A DNA stretch of 64,000 bases from Blastocystis sp. Blastoise (lineage: Eukaryota > Sar > Bigyra > Opalinata > Blastocystidae), in contig JBBPEB010000034.1 of the NCBI GenBank assembly GCA_039096225.1, positions 496,001 to 560,000 of the forward strand, written 5' to 3'. The notes under the pieces are model-generated. The model was not told the origin of the DNA, did not search any database, and saw only the letters and a list, made by a program, of their open reading frames with translations. Positions 56,565 to 64,000 of the stretch are shown piece by piece. The position numbers and the translations under genes were made by a program. Position 1 is the stretch's first letter, and each line of letters starts with the position of its first letter.

Positions 56565-57796
56565 TACGTTTCAATGAATAATGAATATGAATAGGTGATT
56601 TGAAATAAAGAATATAATAATAAAGATTCTTTGAATGAAGAATAGAAGAAAGAGGAGAAGAAGAAGAAGAAGAAAAGGAGAGAGATTGATAGGATATTGA
56701 TGAATCTATATAGAATAATAATAATAATAATATAATAAATAATAAATAATAAATAAAAAATATTAATATAATAAATAATAAATAATAAATAATAATATAA
56801 TAATATAATAATATAATAATTAAAAAATACATGAATGAATAAGAATAGATGAATAATTGAGATTTTGAATAGATATAGAAAGAGGAAGATGAAGATAAAG
56901 AATAGTATTTGTATATATAGGTAACTTATAAAGAATAGAAGAAATAGGAAGAATACTAGAACAATCTAATTGAATTGTTGATATATTAGGATATAAATGA
57001 ATTCCTATAAATCATAATAAATAAATCATAAATATAATAATATAAATACCAAATTGAATATATGGATAATTAAATAATGAAGAATAAGATAATAGAGAAG
57101 ACCAATAAGGATTTGATTGTAATAAGAGATAGAATTCATTTATAAATAATATATTCATTTTATAATTATCTTTATAATATTCTATTACTATAATAATAAT
57201 AAATAAATAATAATAAATAATAAATATACAATTAGGATAAATATTATAATTATAGAATAAATGTTTATTCTTAATATAGAATGGAAACATAATATTAATA
57301 ATTTCAAGTTCATTTGTTAATGAATTTGAATGTATATGAATTCTTAATCCCTAATAATAATAATAATAATATATATATAATATAAAAATATAAATACTTG
57401 TGAATATTGAATATAAAATGATAACCCATATTCTTCTTTATAATTTCCTTTTACAATATATATATCTACAGAATTATTCTATAATATACAATAATAATTA
57501 TATATAAATATATACAAGTGAATAGAAAAGTTGTTTAAATTTATAATTATTCTTTTGATTGAAAAAGAATTCATTTATTGTTTCTATAAAAGAATAATAA
57601 TAATAAAATTTATAAAAATAATATATATATTTGAATTACTATTAGAATAAATAGTTTTTAAATGAAAAGAAATTAATTTATTTGATATTATTCTTGTATT
57701 AATTTCATTTTCAATACGATTTTGTATTGATTCAAAAGACAAAGAAGTACTTGGTAAAATATAAAATAATAAAAATAATAAAAATAATATCTTCAT
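56012..57796 (-). CDS. PIG-T/Gpi16-like subunit of GPI transamidase
   Basis: Secretory protein starting MKILFLLFLLFYILPSTSLS (ATG at 57796). The recognisable part is the C-terminus (56200-56012): LFFEEYTLFNEQGISIPSPS aligns with the PIG-T block that precedes the tail. NPDSTMKFDSITIATLTIY then matches the D-F-S-M-P-Y-N-V-I...T-x-T run leading into the final membrane helix. The luminal body is very Ser/Tyr/Ile-rich and divergent. PIG-T holds the transamidase that attaches proteins to GPI anchors in the ER. About seven short introns. It converges with the legumain-like gene; GPI8, the catalytic partner of PIG-T, is also a C13 enzyme, but nothing suggests that this neighbour is GPI8. Call rests on the C-terminal pattern. 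Confidence 0.55.
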
Positions 57797-58373
57797 TCTA
57801 TTATTTATCAATATTTCTATTCAAATAATAAATAAAAAAATATATTGTATTTTAAATTATTAAAAATTATATTTAAATATATATAGATTATTTTATATAT
57901 ATAATAATAAATAAATTATTTAAAAAATTATAATCAAAATTAAAAAAAAAATAATAAAAATAATAATTAGAAAATGAAACAATAATAAAAGAAGAAGAAA
58001 AAAGAAAAGAAAACAATAATAATTAAAAAAAGAGAAAAAAATGAAAATGGTTGAATGTGTCTGATAATGAATAAAAAAGTAAAAAAATATGAAAAATAAT
58101 AAAAACCGTGTTTAAATGAGAATAATGGGTAAAAGAAGAATTGTCGGTATTTAGGGTAAGTGAAATCCAGGGGTAAATATAAAGAATAATAGTTTTTAAG
58201 AGGTATAATTGGAATTGAGGGCCATGATGAAAAAAAATATTTTTACAAAAATTTTGTCTGTGTATTTTGTTACCAAGAAAATTATCTAATATAGTCTATT
58301 CACGGTCTAATAAACATATATTTAAGAAATGGGTAAATATAAATAAATAGATAATGATTTATAATGATAAGAA
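57797..58373. promoter_or_regulatory. Divergent intergenic region, PIG-T-like and RPL35
   Basis: About 580 bases with A-rich stretches (57930-58090) and a slightly GC-richer part at 58100-58220. It should hold the strong ribosomal-protein promoter. No discrete element identified. Confidence 0.4.
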
Positions 58374-59177
58374 ATGGCTACTGTTAAAGCTTACACCCTT
58401 CGTGGACTTAAGAGAGAAGAACTTGAAACCAAACTCAACGAATTCAAGACTGAACTTAGTGGTGTATGTGATAGGATATATTATTATATATATAGAAATG
58501 TTTTTTTATTGATATTCTTGAAAAGAAAAGAAATTATTTTTTTAATTATTATTCTTTTATTATTATTTATTGTTTATTATATTCATTATAAGTTTTAATA
58601 ATGAATTTAATGTAATTTATATTGATATTTAATGTTTTTTTGAATAATTTGATTGAAATTTGATTTTTTTTTATTTTTATTATTTAATATTATTATGTTA
58701 TTCTTATTATATTTATTATTTATTATTATTATATTATTTATTATATTATTTATTATTATAAAAATAATATAATATATATTTTATTATTATTATAGCTTCG
58801 TGTTATTCAAGCTTCTAGTGGTGCTCCTGCTAAACTTGCTCAAATTAAAATTGTTCGTAAGAATATTGCTCGTGCCCTTACTGTTTTAAATCAAACTAAG
58901 AGAGCTGCTGTATTTATTTTATTTTATTGTATTTTTATTTTTATTTTATTTTTATTTTTATTTAATAATAATAATTATATAAATAATAATAATAATAATA
59001 TTATTATAGGTTCGTAAACAAGTTAAAGGTAAGAAATACATTCCTACTGATATGAGAGCTAAGAAGACTCGTGCTATGCGTCGTGCTCTTACTCAACATC
59101 AAGCTACTAAGAAGACTCTTGCTCAACTTAAGAAACGTATTGCTTTCCCTACCAGAAAATTCGCTCTTAAGGCTTAA
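58374..59177 (+). CDS. RPL35: 60S ribosomal protein L35 (uL29)
   Basis: Large-subunit protein near the polypeptide exit tunnel. Three exons: 58374-58463 (MATVKAYTLRGLKREELETK), 58796-58909 (LRVIQASSGAPAKLAQIKIV) and 59010-59177 (VRKQVKGKKYIPTDMRAKKT, ending RKFALKA). It covers the whole family length of about 123 residues. Both introns are GT-AG, and the first, at 332 bases, is long for this window, as is common in ribosomal-protein genes. Confidence 0.97.
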
Positions 59178-59558
59178 ATATATTTATCCTATTTGATATA
59201 ACTTATTAAATATGAAAATATTAAAAGTTTTCACCGTGAAAAAGATTGTAAAAAGTATTGTTTTGTGTATTTTATAGTATCTTCCTTCTTCTTCTTCTGT
59301 ATGCAAATTATTCATATTCAAATTGATGTTTATTATATTGATTTATCAGCTCAGATATCAACAAATTTTTTATTCATTTTTTATTTCACTTATTCTTATT
59401 TATTAATACACATAATAACACAATTTTGAATGCCAAAAAGAGTTTTTTAAATTTTATAAGAAAAAAAAAAGTCGTAAGCAGAAAAAACATACCAAATATA
59501 TTATTAAAAAAAATTGTAGACAAAACGTTTCTACATAAGTTAATTTCTTGATTTCATT
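59178..59558. other. Intergenic region, no feature seen
   Basis: About 380 AT-rich bases between RPL35 and the 59.6 kb gene. Confidence 0.45.
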
Positions 59559-62500
59559 ATGTGGATCGTTATATATATCTTAATATTTTCTCTGTTGGTG
59601 TCCGGTCATTCAAATGAGTTTTCTTTACATGAAAGAATGACAGAAGAACAGATCCTTTCAGAATTCAAGATCCCAGAAGTTATTGTATCTAATTAAAAAA
59701 TTATGGATAACTATTTGGCTAGTCTAGAGATATCTTTGATATTGATAGTTTTTCAATTGATCGTGGTTTGTCTGTTGATGATATGATAAAGAAACTAGAT
59801 TCTTATAAAATTAAATATTTCATAGATATCCGTCTTGTTGGGATGAATAAGAATGGAATGGGAAATATTCAAATAGATTCAGATCGTTTATTGAAGTTTT
59901 TCCAGAAATTCTCGGAGTATATTGTTATAATCGATAATATCTTTAATATAAATATAGAATAGATGATGAGGTCGTTGTATTAGATAAAGATGAAGAAGAA
60001 TCTAAATTAAAAATTAATGAAAAATATCAATTTGAAATCAGTCATGTTCCTAACTCCGTCTCTCAACAAATTAATAAAATTATAAAGTATCTGATATATG
60101 TTAGAAATCTATAATAATAATAATAATGATAAATTTACGTAATTTTAGTGAACATTTGAATGAGAATACAAATATAATTCCTACAAAATTAATTCACTCG
60201 ATTCTGGACAGTGATTATCGGGATAATCAATTCTCTTATACTATATATATTCTTAATACAGATATCTATACAAACCAAACGTATAAATATATATATATAT
60301 TATTATTATTATTTTTTATTGTTGATATTATCTTATATATATATTTCATTTTTTTCGAGATGTTTTTTGTTTATTAATTAATAATATTTATTATATGATA
60401 TTATATATATATATAGATATTCTTACAGTCCTTCTTTAATTTCTTGTCCTACTTCTTTGGGTATATCTAATTCCCACGATTATAAGTACTTCTTCTATGA
60501 TTTATCTGCTGAATACCATCAAGTGAATCCGTCCTATATACAAGAAAATGAGCAAGAAGGACATTCACTTCCAAAAATATACTCAAATAACCACGGGAAT
60601 CAACATGAATTTATTGAAGAAAAATTATTATCGGGTATATTTTTTATGAATTTTATATAGTTGATAACTAATTATTTATATTTTATGTATTCAATATGAT
60701 TACATTAAAGAATATATTCTATATATAGATTTATCTATATTTTGTATGAAGATTATAAAATATATGGTTACACCGCCTCTTTCTCATCTCCCTAACTCTA
60801 TATATATTCCTCATAAAGCAAATTCCCACGGTTATTCTTACGACGATCCTCGAAATCATATGCGAACTGTATATGTATATATAATAACATTATATGAAGA
60901 AGAGGAAGAAGAGAAGAATAAAAAGTCAAATCATTATGAAGAACAGAAGGAACAAGAAATTAAAGATACAATTAAACAATCATTACAAGTATATATATAT
61001 GATATTTTTATTGTTATTTATGATACAATATACTACCTATTATATGTAGATATATATATTATTATTATTTATACTTATTTTTAAAACCGATTAAATCTAT
61101 ATATATATAAATGGAACTATATATATTATCATTATATATATATAGTCTTTAATGCTTCCTTATCAAACACTTCAATTACAATATCTTTCCATTCCTCTAT
61201 TTAAATGTCCCCTATGTTTACAGTCTTTCTCCCATGCTAAGAAGTACTATTATCCATCCAATGAAATGAACGAAGAATCTGGTGCATCCAATGAAAATGA
61301 AGAGAAACCTGAATTTACAATTGATAGCGTTGTTCTTCATCATTATATTAATAAATATAAAGATACCATTATGAATACACTTAATATCACTACCAGTCTA
61401 TTTCAAGAAGAAGATATAATTCTACCTGTTTTTATGTATATATATATATATGTATTATTTTCTTATTGATTCTATATATATTTTATTATAAATAAATATT
61501 ATTTGCTTAATCAATTTTATAAATATATAATATTATTATTATTTTAGATATAAATTAAATACATTACAAACTTTACTTATCGACGAAATTCACCAGTCAC
61601 GGTCGTTCGATGACATGGTACTCGTCATCCAAACGAAAGCTAAACAAGTATTTATATAGACTATTATTATTATTATATTATTATTATTTATATTATTATA
61701 TTCTTATTATTAATTATATTCATATAATAATTATTATATATATTATTATACTAATTATTATACCTATTAATAATCATATAATACTATAAAATCTTCTCTA
61801 TTTATATATAGCATCGTATTCCATTTCAATGTATGAAGAATTCCCTCTATATATATCCTTCAAATCCTCTTCCTTCTATTCTTGGAACACTATTCACTTC
61901 TCTTTTTGGAATACTACCATCTCATATGTATATATATATATATATATTTATTTATTTCCTGATATGAATTATATATATAACTATATATAATAAAGCTATA
62001 TTCATACTTATATTATTAAATACTATCTATAGTTCTTATAACAGTATTCTACATGAATATTCCCGCGATTATACGTTTGTTTCTATTCCTGACGCTTTAT
62101 CTAATTTGTATCCTTCTCTCACTACAAACTTTAAACATACAAGTATACATTTATATATTATACTTATTATTATTCTATTTATTACTATTATATTTATTAT
62201 AATCTTATTATAATCTTATTATTATGCTAATTATTATACTTAATATTTTTATAAACAATAAACATTATTCTTTTCCTATAGATCAAGTGATGCGTGGATA
62301 TATATATAAGTATATACATATGTCTCGAGAGGATATATATCAAACATTATATCATTTCAAACAATATAATGTACCTATTAAAGCACTTCTAGATACAAAA
62401 CTATATAGAACATTCATTATACGTTGGAATATATTAATGTATATATACGATGATATTTCTTCCTCTTTTTCTCTTCAAAATTATAATCGAACATTGTTTT

Positions 62501-62717
62501 ATACGCATGTAGGTATGTTATTCTTATCATAATTATATATATATATAATAATCAATAGAATGATAATAAATATATTCATAATAATAATAATATATAATAC
62601 AAAGGATAAATATAAATAATATAAACCAAATATATATAGCTGTAGAAGAAGCCTATAATCTTCATTTAATGATACATACCGGTACATATAAACTACAACC
62701 ATCTCTTATTTGTACTA

Positions 62718-62750
<33 letters not shown>

Positions 62751-63028
62751 TTCTATTTAAATTCTACTTAGAAACTATACTAAATAACTATATATCTCTA
62801 AATATATACTTATATATAGGATCATTTTCCAATTCGTCAAATATTTTATGTCCTTATTTTTTCATTAATTCTCTCCTTATTCTTTATTGGGTATATATTT
62901 TACTATTCTATTTCAATTGAGTTATTATCATACATAGAATGTATTATTTGATTCCATCTGGATCGGACGTTATTGGCGGTTATGATCAAATTGTGTCGTC
63001 TATTCCTACAAAGAAACATCATGACTAA
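59559..63028 (+). CDS. Conserved secretory-pathway membrane protein of unknown function
   Basis: Starts MWIVIYILIFSLLVSGHSNE, a signal peptide. The body is read from about a dozen exons: DSYKIKYFIDIRLVGMNKN, YQFEISHVPNSVSQQINK, YSYSPSLISCPTSLG, LFKCPLCLQSF, ILPVF...LNTLQTLLIDEIHQ, and SILGTLFTSLFGILPSH. Near the C-terminus is one membrane helix (QIFYVLIFSLILSLFFIG), followed by a tail ending SSIPTKKHHD. The K-K-H-H-D end is not a standard retrieval signal. From memory the block order resembles an uncharacterised family present in plants (AT3G28720-like); that needs a search. Carries four GC-rich palindromic sites (60470, 60587, 60822, 62059), the densest cluster in the window. Stop TAA at 63026-63028. 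Confidence 0.6.
60470..60483. repeat. GC-rich palindromic site, exact
   Basis: ATTCCCACGATTAT. Frame of the 59.6 kb gene reads N-S-H-D-Y. Confidence 0.75.
60587..60600. repeat. GC-rich palindromic site, exact
   Basis: ATAACCACGGGAAT. Reads N-N-H-G-N, 104 bases after the preceding copy. Confidence 0.75.
60822..60835. repeat. GC-rich palindromic site, exact
   Basis: ATTCCCACGGTTAT. Reads N-S-H-G-Y. Confidence 0.75.
62059..62072. repeat. GC-rich palindromic site, exact
   Basis: ATTCCCGCGATTAT. Reads Y-S-R-D-Y. Confidence 0.75.
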
Positions 63029-63420
63029 TCTAATTACGTATAATAATATATAATATACTCATCTATTATTTGAATCGAAACAAATCCTTACTCTTGACTT
63101 TAAATATGGAATTCTGCTTTCAATTCATTCTTTATCTATTTATTGTAATATTTTCTTCTTTTTCTTTTTTCAAAAACATTTTTTATTCATTATTTATACT
63201 GTTATTTTTCGTTGTATTCGTTCCATTTTCCCATTGTTATGTTATATCGTCTTTCTTCGTTACTTTTTGTGTTAAATAAGACATTTCAATATTATTTCAG
63301 CAACTTAAACTCGTTTTACTCTTTTATTCTATGAGTTATATCACAAATTCGAAAACTGAATTGTGCTGAAAATCATGTTTTCTTTTCATAAACAAAATTT
63401 TTTTTTCATCCTTTTAAGTA
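63029..63420. promoter_or_regulatory. Intergenic region upstream of the selenoprotein gene
   Basis: About 390 AT-rich bases. The chance ORF at 63070 is Phe/Ser-rich with no features. Confidence 0.4.
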
Positions 63421-64000
63421 ATGACAAAGCTTATTATCTATCGTTGTCAATCCTGACAAACAAACGGATACTTCGAAGAACTTGTGTATTCTCTTGGCCT
63501 TAGAATACCTTCTTTAGATCAGAGTATCCAACTTAAAGACTATCCTATATCTAAACCAAAGATTATCTTACGTAACTTGATGTACGTCGTTTATTTTGTT
63601 GCTATCGTGTATATTGCTGCGTTACAACAACGTACAACAAGTGTATTCCTTGATGATAGTACATTCCTTTCTATAAAGCAATTTGTTTTATTATATCGAA
63701 CTTATTTTTTTATCTTCGCTTATGTTATGCTGCAACTAGCTCAGATGACTAGCAGTACGAATGCATGCAGAATAACTTATGGTGGTATGTTCTAACAAAA
63801 ATAATTGGTTTTTTATATATATCTATTCTTTTTTACTATTATTTATATAGATGAAGAAATTTATAATAAATCGAGTGATGAAGATTATCCTGAAGTTGAA
63901 GTATATATATATATATTGTAAAAAAAATTTTGAATCCATTTATATATATATATATAAAGAACTATTATGATGAGTTATAAATAATATGTCTTATTTTATG
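63421..64000 (+). CDS. SELENOT: Selenoprotein T, 5' part, with in-frame TGA as Sec (runs off right edge)
   Basis: ER thioredoxin-like oxidoreductase. ATG at 63421 reads MTKLIIYRCQS, then TGA (63454-63456), then QTNGYFEELVYSLGLRIP without a break. C-Q-S-U is the C-x-x-U redox motif of SelT, at the expected place after the first strand. After it come a lysine/proline segment, a membrane-prone helix pair (MYVVYFVAIVYIAAL and LLYRTYFFIFAYVMLQLAQM), and the family end SSTNACRITY. An intron (63785-63850) leads to exon 2 (63851-63900, DEEIYNKSSDEDYPEVE). The rest, and any SECIS element, lie outside the window. A reader that takes TGA as stop would start falsely at GTG 63484. Confidence 0.88.
63454..63456 (+). 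other. TGA codon read as selenocysteine
   Basis: Codon 12 of the SelT gene. It is flanked by in-frame sequence with SelT homology on both sides and set in C-Q-S-U. Confidence 0.85.

Noticed and set aside
59231-59246. TTTTCACCGTGAAAAA after RPL35 as a copy of the site
   Set aside because: The halves are different (GTGAAA). It may be an unrelated inverted repeat in the 3' region.
60216-60231. GATTATCGGGATAATC as another copy of the palindromic site
   Set aside because: It is symmetric but lacks the central R-Y spacing and the CC-GG core.
63484-63795. Separate gene starting at GTG 63484
   Set aside because: The frame continues upstream through TGA to ATG 63421 with SelT homology, so it is the same exon.

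Overview
The window is nuclear DNA from a very AT-rich microbial eukaryote. Twenty protein genes lie on both strands, most of them cut by many short introns that begin GTATATAT and end TATATAG. Several proteins carry long asparagine runs written almost only with AAT. The gene set (ETF-ubiquinone oxidoreductase, TRAP-beta, ALG12, PIG-T, a VTA1-type ESCRT factor, cullin, TAF4-like protein, KTI12) points to an aerobic protist with ordinary mitochondria and a full secretory pathway. Base composition and poly-N recall dictyostelids, but the intron style does not. I cannot name the organism. No rRNA, tRNA, CRISPR array or transposon was recognised.

Layout: 1-4198 (-) 5' part of a RecQ helicase with GRF zinc-finger and SAP-like modules; 4420-7325 (+) ETFDH; 8282-15361 (+) large single-pass surface protein; 17084-18562 (+) KTI12; 18881-21219 and 21987-25274 (+) tandem class-3 lipases; 26260-30282 (+) TAF4-like protein with a Cys/His-rich N-terminus; 30839-33704 (-) neurochondrin-like; 34967-38050 (+) CNNM-type transporter; 38609-40372 (-) VTA1; 40802-43396 (-) ALG12; 43698-44994 (-) UDP-glucose 4-epimerase; 45498-48906 (+) unrecognised helical protein; 49285-52557 (-) cullin; 52823-53766 (+) TRAP-beta; 54396-55763 (+) legumain-like protease; 56012-57796 (-) PIG-T-like; 58374-59177 (+) ribosomal protein L35; 59559-63028 (+) secretory-pathway membrane protein; 63421-64000 (+) 5' part of selenoprotein T. 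The genes do not form one pathway, but ALG12, TRAP-beta, PIG-T, legumain, SelT and the 59.6 kb protein all belong to the secretory route.

Four things stand out. (1) A 14-bp two-fold-symmetric GC-rich site, made of two of the half-sites GGGAAT, GGTTAT, GATTAT and GAATAT around a central purine-pyrimidine pair, recurs about 28 times (14 exact) on an AT background, inside and outside genes. (2) The last gene has an in-frame TGA inside a C-x-x-U motif followed by SelT homology, so it reads as a selenoprotein. No complete gene here ends in TGA. (3) Both tandem lipases carry an AT-AC intron with U12-type 5' site and branch point at the same position. (4) Introns interrupt or abut the start codon in KTI12 and TRAP-beta, and two epimerase junctions lack AG acceptors and sit at short direct repeats.

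Exon ends were placed by eye from splice signals and reading frame. Gene spans are firmer than individual exon borders.
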